Of a stretch of DNA of 64,000 nucleotides, positions 18,298 to 26,894 are shown piece after piece; position 1 is the first letter of the stretch, and each line of letters starts with the position of its first letter. A program made the position numbers and the translations under genes. This stretch comes from Vibrio scophthalmi LMG 19158 (lineage in GTDB: Bacteria > Pseudomonadota > Gammaproteobacteria > Enterobacterales > Vibrionaceae). The notes under the pieces were generated by a model. It was not told the origin of the DNA. It searched no databases and saw only the letters and a program-made list of their open reading frames with translations. The stretch lies in the NCBI RefSeq assembly GCF_000222585.1, contig NZ_AFWE01000073.1:1-64000 (forward strand), given 5' to 3'.

Positions 18298-19665
18298 TTA
18301 GCGAACCACGAGGTAAATAGTCCGATTATCACGTTGAATATTCAGTGCTAATACACCTGATTGCTTCTCTACTACCTTACGTAGTTCGGCTAAGTTCTTT
18401 ACGCGGACTCGGTTGACACCCAGGATAATATCACCAGCTTGCAGTTGATACGCTTCCGCTGGAGAGCCGGTTTCAACCGAGGAGACTTTCACCCCTTGTA
18501 CGCTATCGCTGGCATTGGTGTTGGTGAGTGCTGCCCCCGTTAAACCTTGATGTAACTTGTCTGCACTGGCTTTGACATTTTCTTGCTCGCCTAACGTCAC
18601 TTTGACCGATTTCTCTTTGCCATCGCGAATGATTCCGAGAGTGACTTTCTTACCCGCGCCCAGCGTGCCGATTTTTGCTCTTAACTCATGGAAGGAACTG
18701 ATGGTTTTGCCATTGATTGAGACAATGATGTCACCTGCCTGAATGCCCGCTTTGTCTGCTGCGCTGTCGACTACGACTTGGCTAACAAATGCCCCTTTGC
18801 TTGATTCGTAACCTAGCGCCTCGGCCAGTTCAGATGTCACCTCGCCACCTTGTACACCCAGCATGCCGCGTTTTACTTCACCAAACTCTAAGATCTGTTC
18901 GGTTAAGTTTTTCATCATGTTTGCCGGGATTGCAAAACCAATACCAACGTTCCCGCCATTAGGGCCAAAAATAGCGGTGTTAATACCAATTAACTCGCCA
19001 TTGAGGTTGATCAGAGCTCCACCCGAATTACCACTGTTAATGGCCGCATCGGTTTGAATGAAGTTTTCAAAGTTTTCGAGGTTTAAGCCACTACGACCTA
19101 ACGCGGAAACGATGCCTGATGTGACAGTTTGGCCGAGACCAAATGGATTACCAATCGCCACGGTGAAATCGCCAACACGCAGTTGATCCGAATCGGCCAG
19201 TTCAATTTGTGTGAGGTTTTTGGCTTGTTCTAGTTTGAGTAAAGCGACATCAGACATTTCATCACCACCGACCAATTCTGCATCGTATTCACGACCATCA
19301 TGCAGCTTGACGCGAATTTTCTCTGCGCCTTTAATGACGTGATAGTTGGTGACAATATGACCTTGTTTGGCATCAATAATGACGCCAGAACCTAGCCCAC
19401 GAAAAGGTTGTTCTTGCTGCTGTTCTGCTGGAAAGTCAGGACCAAAGAAAAAGCGGAATTGATCCGGAATACGCTGTTTGGCGACATGAGTGCCTTCGAC
19501 GTCAATACTGACCACCGCAGGGGTGACTCGTTCGAGCATCGGAGCCAAACTAGGCAACTGTTCACCATTGACGGCCAAAGGCAGTGCAGCAGAAGCCGGT
19601 AATGGCAAGATGATTGAACTGATGCTTAAAGAGAGAACCGTTAAGGCAAGCAAAGGCTTTTTCAT
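18298..19665 (-). CDS. degQ: Periplasmic serine protease/chaperone DegQ
   Basis: HtrA-family periplasmic protease of 455 residues. The signal peptide ends at SA|ALP near residue 26; the triad is His109, Asp139 and Ser214 (GNSGG); two PDZ domains follow (about 260-345 and 365-450). The frame could begin at TTG 19668, but ATG at 19665 has AGGAG seven bases upstream and is preferred. Vibrios usually have this protein as their main DegP/DegQ-type enzyme for misfolded envelope proteins. The short LA loop, with QQQEQ rather than a long Q-linker, favours DegQ over DegP. It lies upstream of degS, separated by a terminator. Confidence 0.93.
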   Translation of the reverse strand: MKKPLLALTVLSLSISSIILPLPASAALPLAVNGEQLPSLAPMLERVTPAVVSIDVEGTHVAKQRIPDQFRFFFGPDFPAEQQQEQPFRGLGSGVIIDAKQGHIVTNYHVIKGAEKIRVKLHDGREYDAELVGGDEMSDVALLKLEQAKNLTQIELADSDQLRVGDFTVAIGNPFGLGQTVTSGIVSALGRSGLNLENFENFIQTDAAINSGNSGGALINLNGELIGINTAIFGPNGGNVGIGFAIPANMMKNLTEQILEFGEVKRGMLGVQGGEVTSELAEALGYESSKGAFVSQVVVDSAADKAGIQAGDIIVSINGKTISSFHELRAKIGTLGAGKKVTLGIIRDGKEKSVKVTLGEQENVKASADKLHQGLTGAALTNTNASDSVQGVKVSSVETGSPAEAYQLQAGDIILGVNRVRVKNLAELRKVVEKQSGVLALNIQRDNRTIYLVVR

Positions 19666-19770
19666 CAAATAACTCCTATACAGTGAAGTCCGATTCAGTG
19701 GTAACTGCTCGGTTTAGTCTTGATTTATGGATACAAATCGGTGCTACGTATGGAGGTATGACTAAGAAAC

Positions 19771-19800
19771 CCCAACAAAGTTCACTGGGAACCTTGTTGG
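19771..19800 (-). terminator. Probable terminator of zapG
   Basis: CCAACAAGGTTC, a short loop and GAACTTTGTTGG form a hairpin on the minus strand, followed by GGTTTCTT. The T run is weak. Confidence 0.5.
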
Positions 19801-19812
19801 AGTGAAAGATTA

Positions 19813-20265
19813 TTATGAAGCTTTAGCGGTCGCTTCTTGTGGAGAGTGAAGAATGTCTTTTTTCTGCTCACGCAGTAGGCCTGTTGCACCTGATGCATAA
19901 TCTTTTGGTGCTTCATCGCTTGAGTCTGCGGCTTTTGTTTCGCTGTGGTTATTGCTGTTTTGCGATGCAACCTTTTGCGCGAAAGGATTGTCTTGCTCCG
20001 GCATATTTGGCAAGAGTTCAGAGGACGTTTTTGCCATGTGCTGATATAGACGAGTGTACTCTTTACCCAATGAGTCGAGCATTTCTGCGCTCTGCGCAAA
20101 GTGATCAGACAATTCTTGTTTTTGTTGTTCTAACTGAAATTTTGCTGTTTCTAGATCTTTGTGGAGATTTTTTTGTTTTTTGTATCCCGGGGTAGTGAAG
20201 CGCGAGATGATAAATCCAAGAGCTGTTCCTGCAAGCAGGCCAACAAGGGCATAAATCCAAGGCAT
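19813..20265 (-). CDS. zapG: Cell envelope/division protein ZapG (YhcB, DUF1043)
   Basis: Inner-membrane protein of 150 residues. One N-terminal membrane helix (about 3-22) contains a Gly-rich LVGLLAGTALGF segment; a coiled coil covers about 30-90; then comes a low-complexity Ser/Ala-rich tail. This is the DUF1043/YhcB architecture. E. coli YhcB links division and envelope synthesis and has been named ZapG or LapD. The conserved NPFAQ motif typical of the family is present near residue 100. It is divergent from zapE and upstream of degQ, the same order as in E. coli. Membership is firm; the molecular role is still debated. Confidence 0.9.
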   Translation of the reverse strand: MPWIYALVGLLAGTALGFIISRFTTPGYKKQKNLHKDLETAKFQLEQQKQELSDHFAQSAEMLDSLGKEYTRLYQHMAKTSSELLPNMPEQDNPFAQKVASQNSNNHSETKAADSSDEAPKDYASGATGLLREQKKDILHSPQEATAKAS

Positions 20266-20453
20266 AATTACTCCTTATTATTTTTAGTTTAACATGCTGT
20301 TTACTAGTTAATTACAGATGCTCGTTGACCATGTTACTATGAGACCTTAAACCAATAAAGAAAAATGCGTGTGACCCTATCCCATGAATCTGTAGAAAAT
20401 ATCATCGGTCGATTTCAGGATAGCTCAGTGCAGCAGTAATAGAAGGTCTAGCA

Positions 20454-21557
20454 ATGACACCATTACAACGCTACCAACAAGACGTTGAGAACCATGGCTT
20501 TCAAGTCGATGATGCGCAACGCCAAGCCGTTCAGGCACTTGATTCTCTTTATCATCAAATGATTGCTTATATTGAGGCTCCGGTGGTCGTTGTGCCGAAA
20601 TGGAAATCATGGCTAGGTAAAACCCCTGCGCCACCGGATGCACCCAATGGGCTCTATTTTTGGGGTGGAGTCGGACGTGGAAAAACATATTTAATGGACA
20701 CCTTCTTTGATAGTTTGCCCATTGAGAAGAAGATGCGCGTTCACTTTCACCGCTTTATGCTGCGAGTGCATGATGAATTGCGTGAGCTGCATGATGTGAG
20801 CGATCCACTGGAAGCGGTTGCTGATATCTTGAAGCAAGAGGCGGAGATCATCTGTTTTGATGAATTCTTTGTTTCTGATATTACCGACGCGATGATCCTC
20901 GGTACCTTGTTCCAAGCTCTATTTCAACGCGGCGTCGTTTTGGTGGCCACATCAAATATCCCTCCTCATGATCTCTATCGTAATGGTTTGCAGCGCGCGC
21001 GCTTCATGCCAGCCATTCAACTGATTCAAACCCATTGTGATGTGCTTAATGTCGATAGCGGGATTGATTATCGTCTGCGTACGCTAGAACAAGCGGAGAT
21101 CTATCACTTCCCTTTGGATGTAACAGCGCATGAAAACCTTAGTCGTTATTACGAGCAATTGGTGGGAGAGGGGAAAGCCTCTGCGGCCGCAATTGAGATT
21201 AATCATCGCCAAGTGGGTGTACTCAAAGCAGCCGATGGAGTATTGCACGCGACGTTTGCTCAGTTGTGCCAAACCGCTCGTAGTCAGAATGACTACATCG
21301 AAATCTCGAAGGTTTACCACAGTGTGTTGTTAGCAGAGGTAATACAGATGCATCAGTTAGTCGATGATGCGGCGAGGCGCTTCATTGCGTTAGTTGATGA
21401 ATTTTATGAGCGAAACGTAAAACTGATTATTTCGTCAGAAGTCGCATTAGAGCAACTTTATACTGCTGGGACGCTGGAATTTGAGTTTAAACGTTGTATA
21501 TCACGCCTAACAGAAATGCAAAGCCATGAGTATCTGGCTAGAGAGCACTTGGCATAA
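20454..21557 (+). CDS. zapE: Cell division ATPase ZapE
   Basis: AFG1-like P-loop ATPase of 367 residues. Walker A is GGVGRGKTYL near 71-80 and Walker B is IICFDEFFV near 135; the segment FHRFMLRVHDEL between them is characteristic. E. coli ZapE associates with the Z ring late in division and destabilises FtsZ polymers in vitro. It is divergent from zapG and followed after 241 bases by rplM, the usual gamma-proteobacterial order. The N-terminus TPLQRYQQDVENHGFQVDDAQ matches the family, supporting the ATG at 20454. Confidence 0.94.
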   Translation: MTPLQRYQQDVENHGFQVDDAQRQAVQALDSLYHQMIAYIEAPVVVVPKWKSWLGKTPAPPDAPNGLYFWGGVGRGKTYLMDTFFDSLPIEKKMRVHFHRFMLRVHDELRELHDVSDPLEAVADILKQEAEIICFDEFFVSDITDAMILGTLFQALFQRGVVLVATSNIPPHDLYRNGLQRARFMPAIQLIQTHCDVLNVDSGIDYRLRTLEQAEIYHFPLDVTAHENLSRYYEQLVGEGKASAAAIEINHRQVGVLKAADGVLHATFAQLCQTARSQNDYIEISKVYHSVLLAEVIQMHQLVDDAARRFIALVDEFYERNVKLIISSEVALEQLYTAGTLEFEFKRCISRLTEMQSHEYLAREHLA

Positions 21558-21634
21558 AGGCTGGATGATATTTACGGTAAAGAAAAAGTCATATTTTTAT
21601 TTAAAAAAGAGGTGATTTTTTCAACTCACTTCTC

Positions 21635-21798
21635 TATAATCTTGCGACCCACCGTTACTGCAGGTCATTTTTGGATGAATTTCCAAAGTTTTTGACCAAG
21701 AGTGCCACCCACTCGAAGGGGTGATGACTGGGCTCTTAGACAGTGGGAGCATTCCTGCTCCTTTAAGTTTAAATTTAAATTAACGGGTTATTATTAGC
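21635..21798 (+). promoter_or_regulatory. rplM 5' leader with candidate L13 autoregulatory structure
   Basis: A TATAAT box at 21635-21640 starts a leader of about 150 bases. Hairpin 1 pairs GGTCA (21664-21668) with TGACC near 21694. Next, AAGAG (21698-21702) can pair with CTCTT (21733-21737), and CCCACT (21708-21713) with AGTGGG (21742-21747). These interlock as an H-type pseudoknot. A third hairpin, GGAGC with GCTCC, ends near 21771. L13 controls its own operon in E. coli through the mRNA leader. That this structure does so here is inference. Confidence 0.5.
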
Positions 21799-22227
21799 AT
21801 GAAAACTTTCGTTGCTAAACCAGAAACTGTAAAACGCGACTGGTATGTTGTAGACGCTGAAGGTAAAACTCTTGGCCGTCTAGCAAGTGAAATTGCATCT
21901 CGCCTACGTGGCAAACACAAAGCTGAATACACTCCTCACGTTGACACTGGTGATTACATCATCGTTATCAACGCTGAGAAAGTTACTGTAACTGGTAACA
22001 AAGCTAAAGGTAAAGTGTATTACCGTCACACTGAGTTCCCTGGTGGTCTTAAATCAATCACTTTTGAAAAGCTGATTGTTAAGAAACCAGAGATGGTTCT
22101 TGAACTTGCTGTTAAAGGTATGTTGCCACGTGGTCCTCTAGGCCGTGCTATGTACCGTAAGCTTAAAGTTTACGCTGGTGCTGAGCACAACCATGTTGCT
22201 CAACAACCACAAGTACTAGACATCTAA
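21799..22227 (+). CDS. rplM: 50S ribosomal protein L13
   Basis: Large-subunit protein uL13 of 142 residues, the exact E. coli length, binding 23S rRNA early in assembly. The opening [20 protein letters not shown] and the central segment [13 protein letters not shown] are diagnostic. It is the first gene of the rplM-rpsI operon, with rpsI starting 14 bases downstream. The leader may be a feedback site for L13. Codon use is strongly biased, as expected for a highly expressed gene. Confidence 0.98.
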   Translation: MKTFVAKPETVKRDWYVVDAEGKTLGRLASEIASRLRGKHKAEYTPHVDTGDYIIVINAEKVTVTGNKAKGKVYYRHTEFPGGLKSITFEKLIVKKPEMVLELAVKGMLPRGPLGRAMYRKLKVYAGAEHNHVAQQPQVLDI

Positions 22228-22241
22228 TCGGGGATTTCGAA

Positions 22242-22634
22242 ATGGCAGAGAATCAATACTACGGCACTGGCCGTCGCAAAAGCTCAGCTGCACGTGTTTT
22301 TATCAAACCGGGTACTGGCAACATCGTAATCAACAAGCGTAGCCTTGATGAATACTTCGGTCGTCCAACTTCTCGCATGGTTGTTAAACAACCTCTTGAG
22401 CTAGTTGAACTAACTGAGAAACTAGACCTATACGTTACTGTTAAAGGTGGCGGTATTTCTGGTCAAGCTGGTGCGATCCGTCACGGTATCACACGCGCTC
22501 TAATGGAATACGATGAGTCTTTCCGTCCTGCTCTACGTGCAGCTGGTTACGTTACTCGTGACGCTCGTTGCGTTGAACGTAAGAAAGTTGGTCTACGTAA
22601 AGCACGTCGTAAACCACAGTTCTCTAAGCGTTAA
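22242..22634 (+). CDS. rpsI: 30S ribosomal protein S9
   Basis: Small-subunit protein uS9 of 130 residues. Its C-terminal tail, ending RRKPQFSKR, reaches the P-site tRNA in the ribosome. The opening [15 protein letters not shown] and the [15 protein letters not shown] segment are diagnostic. It is co-transcribed with rplM and ends at a strong terminator 46 bases downstream. Confidence 0.98.
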   Translation: MAENQYYGTGRRKSSAARVFIKPGTGNIVINKRSLDEYFGRPTSRMVVKQPLELVELTEKLDLYVTVKGGGISGQAGAIRHGITRALMEYDESFRPALRAAGYVTRDARCVERKKVGLRKARRKPQFSKR

Positions 22635-22680
22635 TCTTTTTCAAAGATTTCGCTTCCAGTTTTTACTGGGACGTGGTTTC

Positions 22681-22709
22681 AAAGCCTGGCTTATGCCAGG
22701 CTTTTTGTT
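22681..22709 (+). terminator. Intrinsic terminator of rplM-rpsI
   Basis: AAAGCCTGGC, TTAT and GCCAGGCTTT form a strong stem with a T run. Confidence 0.9.
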
Positions 22710-22967
22710 TTTCTGCGCTCTAAAATCTCTTTCCCTCATACCCTCTTCAACACCCTCCCCAAAAATAGTTGTTTTCTGTGTTCTTCTTTTGTGACGACAT
22801 TGGCGTTTGTATCCTTAATTGTTACAAATAAGTAGCTTTACCTTGTCAGAAAGTGGGGTTTTATTTATCATTTGCAATCAAATAAATACAACAAACTTAA
22901 TTTGTTAGCCATGCTCTTTGGTAAGGAATAACAAGAATCCAAAAGGAGCAAATGGGAGAATGTTTGG
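22710..22967. other. Intergenic region upstream of petA
   Basis: About 258 bases after the rpsI terminator. It holds no ORF or stable hairpin that I can see. AAAAGGAGC and GGGAGAATG near 22944-22960 supply ribosome-binding sequence for petA. The promoter is not obvious by eye. Confidence 0.4.
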
Positions 22968-23561
22968 ATGAGCAATGCGCCTTTAAATAACGGTCGTAGA
23001 CGTTTTCTAACTGCCACAACAGCTGTTGTTGGTGGGTTAGGGGCTGCTGCGGTTGCCGTTCCTTTTATTAAATCTTGGAACCCAAGTGAAAAAGCAAAAG
23101 CAGCAGGAGCCCCAGTTTCCGTTGATGTCGGTAAGCTAGAAGAAGGGCAAATGGTGCGTGTCGAGTGGCGAGGTAAGCCTGTATGGGTGGTTCGTCGTGC
23201 TCAAACTGTAGTTGATACTCTACAAGAACTTGATGGGCAATTACGTGATCCTTCCTCTGGGGAAGAGCAGCAACCGCTGTATGCACAGAATGCTTACCGT
23301 TCCATCAAACCAGAATATTTTGTCGCTGTTGGCATTTGTACCCACCTTGGTTGTTCTCCTACCTATTTGCCAGACAGTTTTAGCGAACAAGTTCAAGGTG
23401 TTAAGTCAGGTTTCTTCTGCCCGTGTCATGGCTCTAAATTTGATATGGCTGGACGTGTATTCCAAGGAGTACCCGCACCACTTAACCTCGTAGTACCAAA
23501 GCACATGTATCTAAGCGATACCAAGATCATGATCGGTGTTGACGAAGAAGGGGAGGCATAA
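22968..23561 (+). CDS. petA: Ubiquinol-cytochrome c reductase, Rieske iron-sulfur subunit
   Basis: Rieske protein of the cytochrome bc1 complex, 197 residues. A twin-arginine type N-terminus (NNGRRRFLTATT) leads into a membrane anchor at about 17-36. The 2Fe-2S ligands are Cys124 and His126 (CTHLGC), and Cys151 and His154 (CPCHG), with the disulfide cysteines at 129 and 153. It passes electrons from ubiquinol to cytochrome c1. Its stop overlaps the petB ATG, so petABC form one operon. E. coli lacks this complex. Confidence 0.97.
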   Translation: MSNAPLNNGRRRFLTATTAVVGGLGAAAVAVPFIKSWNPSEKAKAAGAPVSVDVGKLEEGQMVRVEWRGKPVWVVRRAQTVVDTLQELDGQLRDPSSGEEQQPLYAQNAYRSIKPEYFVAVGICTHLGCSPTYLPDSFSEQVQGVKSGFFCPCHGSKFDMAGRVFQGVPAPLNLVVPKHMYLSDTKIMIGVDEEGEA

Positions 23562-24826
23562 TGCAAGCTCTACTTGATTGGGTAGAAAAACGCTTACCCG
23601 CAATGAATGCGTATAAAAAGCACCTCTCTGAATATCCGATGCCGAAGAACTTTAACTTTTGGTATCTATTCGGCTCATTAGCGATGCTTGTATTGGTTAA
23701 CCAGATCCTGACAGGTATTTGGCTGACGATGAACTATGTACCATCTGGTGATGGTGCGTTTGCCTCTATCGAATACATCATGCGTGATGTTGAGTATGGT
23801 TGGCTACTGCGCTATATGCACTCAACAGGTGCGTCGGCGTTCTTTGTTGTGGTTTATCTGCATATGTTCCGCGGCCTAATTTATGGTTCGTACCAAAAGC
23901 CACGTGAGCTACTGTGGATCTTCGGCATGTTGATCTTCCTCGTGTTGATGGCTGAAGCGTTCATGGGCTACCTATTGCCATGGGGACAAATGTCTTACTG
24001 GGGCGCGCAGGTAATCATCTCGCTATTTGGTGCTATTCCGGTGATTGGCGATGATCTGACGCTTTGGATTCGTGGTGACTACGTTATCTCTGGCGCGACA
24101 CTGAACCGTTTCTTCGCTCTGCACGTTATTGCTCTACCCATTGTGCTTCTGTTGCTTATCGTACTTCACGTACTAGCACTTCACGAAGTCGGTTCGAATA
24201 ACCCAGACGGTATCGAAACCAAACTGCCGAAAGGCACCATGGGCGATGACTATAAAACGCAGTTCAAATTCCATGATTACTACACTAAGAAATACGACAT
24301 TATCGACTCGGTACCTTTCCACCCTTATGGGACAGTGAAAGATCTCGTTGGTGTGGCTGGTTTCTTATTCTTGTTCTGTTACGTATTGTTCTTCAATCCA
24401 GAGATGGGCGGCTACTTCCTTGAGCCACCAAACTTTGAAGCCGCAAACCCACTGAAAACACCGGAACACATTGCACCAGTTTGGTACTTCACGCCATTCT
24501 ATGCCATCTTGCGTGCGGTTCCAGATAAGCTGTTGGGTGTTATTGCGATGGGCGCTTCTATTGCGGTGTTGTTCGTACTACCTTGGCTGGATCGCTGTAA
24601 AGTACGTTCGTACCGTTACCGCAGTAAGTTCCACTTGTTCAATATTATTCAGTTCACCATCTGTTTTGTTGCCTTGGGTGTGTTGGGTGCGTTGCCTGCA
24701 ACAGCGCTATACACATTACTCGCACAAATCTTTAGCTTAGGTTACTTCATGTTCTTCGTGTTGCTGTATTTCTACAGTAAGAACGAAGCCACGAAACCAT
24801 TACCAGAGAGGGTGACATTCAAATGA
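23561..24826 (+). CDS. petB: Ubiquinol-cytochrome c reductase, cytochrome b subunit
   Basis: Cytochrome b of the bc1 complex, 421 residues with about eight membrane helices. Paired histidines for the two b haems lie in helices 2 and 4 (RYMHSTGASAFFVVVYLHMF, and FALHVIALP with LHVLALHE). The Qo-site sequence is present as PVWYFTPFYAILRAVPDKL, which carries a PVWY in place of the common PEWY. The length is that of a fused b-type subunit without a split subunit IV. It overlaps petA by one base and petC by four. Confidence 0.97.
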   Translation: MQALLDWVEKRLPAMNAYKKHLSEYPMPKNFNFWYLFGSLAMLVLVNQILTGIWLTMNYVPSGDGAFASIEYIMRDVEYGWLLRYMHSTGASAFFVVVYLHMFRGLIYGSYQKPRELLWIFGMLIFLVLMAEAFMGYLLPWGQMSYWGAQVIISLFGAIPVIGDDLTLWIRGDYVISGATLNRFFALHVIALPIVLLLLIVLHVLALHEVGSNNPDGIETKLPKGTMGDDYKTQFKFHDYYTKKYDIIDSVPFHPYGTVKDLVGVAGFLFLFCYVLFFNPEMGGYFLEPPNFEAANPLKTPEHIAPVWYFTPFYAILRAVPDKLLGVIAMGASIAVLFVLPWLDRCKVRSYRYRSKFHLFNIIQFTICFVALGVLGALPATALYTLLAQIFSLGYFMFFVLLYFYSKNEATKPLPERVTFK

Positions 24827-25560
24827 AAAAGTGGATTTTAGTTTTATTTGCAATGTTGCCGTCCTTGGCGATGGCTGCGGGTGCAAATGTACCATTAGAC
24901 AAAGCAAACAATGATTTAAGTGATCAGGCGTCACTGCAAAACGGTGCCAAACTGTTTATGAACTACTGTTTTGCTTGTCACTCGGCTCAATACCAACGTT
25001 ATGAGCGTGTCGCGACCGACATTGGTATTCCGCTTGAGTTGATGAAAGAAAACTTGGTGTTTGATCCAAATGCTAAAATTGGTGACTTGATGGAAAATGC
25101 CATTCCTGATGAGTCAGCAGCCAAATGGTTTGGCGCGCCGCCACCGGATCTCACCTTGGTAGCACGAGTTCGAGGTACTGACTGGCTATATACCTATTTG
25201 CGCTCTTTCTATGCAGATCCTGCACGTCCGTTTGGCGTGAACAACATTGTTTTCCCAAGTGTTGGTATGCCGCATGTACTTGAAGAGCTGCAAGGCATTC
25301 CGGTGCCGATCATCGAAACCAAGGTCGTTGATGGCGAAACCATTGAAACAGTGGTTGGTATCGAGTCTGACGGTACGGGTGAGCTTAACCAAGAAGAGTA
25401 TGATCAAGCGGTTCGTGATCTCGTTAACTTCTTGGAGTACTCAGGCGACCCAGTCAAACTTGAGCGTCATGCTTTAGGTTGGTGGGTGATGGCATTCTTG
25501 GTGATCTTCACTATAGTCGTGGTACTGCTTAAGAAAGAGTATTGGCGTGATGTGCATTAA
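24823..25560 (+). CDS. petC: Ubiquinol-cytochrome c reductase, cytochrome c1
   Basis: Cytochrome c1 of 245 residues. A Sec signal peptide is probably cut after AMA at residue 18. The haem-attachment motif CFACH is at 49-53, and a single C-terminal helix (about 222-240) anchors it in the inner membrane, followed by a basic end. It accepts electrons from the Rieske protein and hands them to soluble cytochromes. The last gene of petABC, it is followed by a perfect hairpin before sspA. Confidence 0.97.
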   Translation: MKKWILVLFAMLPSLAMAAGANVPLDKANNDLSDQASLQNGAKLFMNYCFACHSAQYQRYERVATDIGIPLELMKENLVFDPNAKIGDLMENAIPDESAAKWFGAPPPDLTLVARVRGTDWLYTYLRSFYADPARPFGVNNIVFPSVGMPHVLEELQGIPVPIIETKVVDGETIETVVGIESDGTGELNQEEYDQAVRDLVNFLEYSGDPVKLERHALGWWVMAFLVIFTIVVVLLKKEYWRDVH

Positions 25561-25601
25561 ATATGCTATCATACAGCGCTAAATACCAAATTTGATAATT
25601 T

Positions 25602-25634
25602 ACAATGGAGGCTTAGCCTCCATTGTTGTTTTTA
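25602..25634 (+). terminator. Terminator between petC and sspA
   Basis: ACAATGGAGGC, TTA and GCCTCCATTGT form an 11-bp perfect stem followed by TGTTTTT. It ends petABC and separates it from sspA. Confidence 0.85.
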
Positions 25635-25660
25635 TTCCTGTAATTGTGCTGGAGGGCTCC

Positions 25661-26296
25661 ATGGCTGTAGCTGCCAATAAACGTTCCGTGATGACTCTAT
25701 TTTCAAGTGCATCTGATATGTATAGCCATCAGGTACGCATTGTTCTCGCTGAAAAAGGCGTAAGCGTTGAGGTTGAATTAGTTGATGAAGCTAACCTACC
25801 TGCGGAATTGATCGAGCTGAACCCATACAAAACGGTTCCTACTTTGGTTGATCGTGAGCTTGCACTTTACGATTCAAAAATCATTATGGAATACCTAGAT
25901 GAGCGTTTCCCTCATCCACCACTAATGCCTGTTTACCCGGTTGCTCGTGGTAACAGCCGTCTAATGATCTACCGTATCGAAAAGAACTGGTACTCACTAG
26001 CAGAGAAAGTGGTTAACGGTACTGCTGAAGAATCTGAAGCGGCTCGTAACAAGTTACGTAACGATCTTCTGACTCTAGGCCCAGTATTTGCAGAATATGA
26101 ATACTTTATGAGCGAAGAATTCAGCCTAATCGATTGTTACCTAGCTCCGCTACTATGGCGTTTGCCTCAGTTAGGTATCGAGCTTGTAGGCCCTGGCTCT
26201 AAAGAACTGAAAATTTACATGAACCGCGTATTTGAACGTGATTCATTCTTAGCTTCATTGACTGAAGCTGAGCGCGAAATGCGTCTACTGCGCTAA
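25661..26296 (+). CDS. sspA: Stringent starvation protein A
   Basis: RNA-polymerase-associated protein with a glutathione-S-transferase fold, 211 residues from ATG 25661, which has GGAGGG directly upstream. The frame extends to 25592, but those 23 codons run through the petC terminator region and are unlikely to be used. The thioredoxin-like N-terminal half (MTLFSSASDMYSHQVRIVLAEKG) and helical C-terminal half match SspA. In E. coli it alters transcription in stationary phase and under acid stress. sspB follows after 10 bases. Confidence 0.95.
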   Translation: MAVAANKRSVMTLFSSASDMYSHQVRIVLAEKGVSVEVELVDEANLPAELIELNPYKTVPTLVDRELALYDSKIIMEYLDERFPHPPLMPVYPVARGNSRLMIYRIEKNWYSLAEKVVNGTAEESEAARNKLRNDLLTLGPVFAEYEYFMSEEFSLIDCYLAPLLWRLPQLGIELVGPGSKELKIYMNRVFERDSFLASLTEAEREMRLLR

Positions 26297-26306
26297 TCGT
26301 CGTTTG

Positions 26307-26798
26307 ATGGATATTTCGAACATGACACCACGCCGCCCATACATGCTTCGTGCATTTTATGAGTGGCTAGTGGACAACGACTTGACACCGCATCTAGTGG
26401 TTGCAGCTACACTGCCAGGTGTTCGTGTGCCGCAAGAGTTTGTCCAAGACGGTCAGATCATTCTGAACGTCGCACCACGTGCGGTGGGTAACTTGCAGTT
26501 GGGTGATGATGAAGTCACCTTTAACGCGCGCTTCAGTGGCCGACCTCATGTGGTTGTTGTCCCTCTTTACGCAGTACAAGCGATTTACGCTCGTGAAAAT
26601 GGTGCAGGCACTATGTTTGAACCAGAAGATGCGTACATGGATACCTTTGACGAGATTGAAGATGAGTTCATCGAAGAGATGGGTGAAATCAGTAGTCTGT
26701 CATTGGCGACGGAAAGTGTTGAAACTGATGGTGATGATGGTTCAGATGATGAGCCACCAAGACCAAAAGGCCGTCCGAGTCTTCGCGTGGTTAAGTAA
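26307..26798 (+). CDS. sspB: ClpXP adaptor SspB
   Basis: Adaptor of 163 residues that delivers ssrA-tagged proteins and the RseA fragment to ClpXP. The folded substrate-binding domain covers about 1-112. An acidic, poorly structured linker follows (DGDDGSDDEPP), and the C-terminal ClpX-binding tail GRPSLRVVK is intact. The start is ATG 26307 (MDISNMTPRRPYM), matching E. coli MDLSQLTPRRPYL; a TTG three bases earlier is not needed. It is co-transcribed with sspA. DegS in the same window makes the first cut of RseA, and SspB-ClpXP degrades the cytoplasmic product. Confidence 0.95.
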   Translation: MDISNMTPRRPYMLRAFYEWLVDNDLTPHLVVAATLPGVRVPQEFVQDGQIILNVAPRAVGNLQLGDDEVTFNARFSGRPHVVVVPLYAVQAIYARENGAGTMFEPEDAYMDTFDEIEDEFIEEMGEISSLSLATESVETDGDDGSDDEPPRPKGRPSLRVVK

Positions 26799-26839
26799 TA
26801 CCAATCAGTCGATGGGTGTTAATAGCCAACAGCAGAATC

Positions 26840-26867
26840 AAAAAAAGCAGCTTACGCTGCTTTTTTT
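26840..26867. terminator. Bidirectional terminator, sspB / dolP
   Basis: AAAAAAGCAGC, TTAC and GCTGCTTTTTT sit between two convergent genes. Confidence 0.9.
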
Positions 26868-26894
26868 ATGCCTATCAATCATGACTCTCCGGTA

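Noticed and set aside
22513-22794. 93-codon open frame covering the rpsI end and terminator
   Set aside because: It reads through rpsI out of frame and across the terminator; the hydrophobic text is chance.
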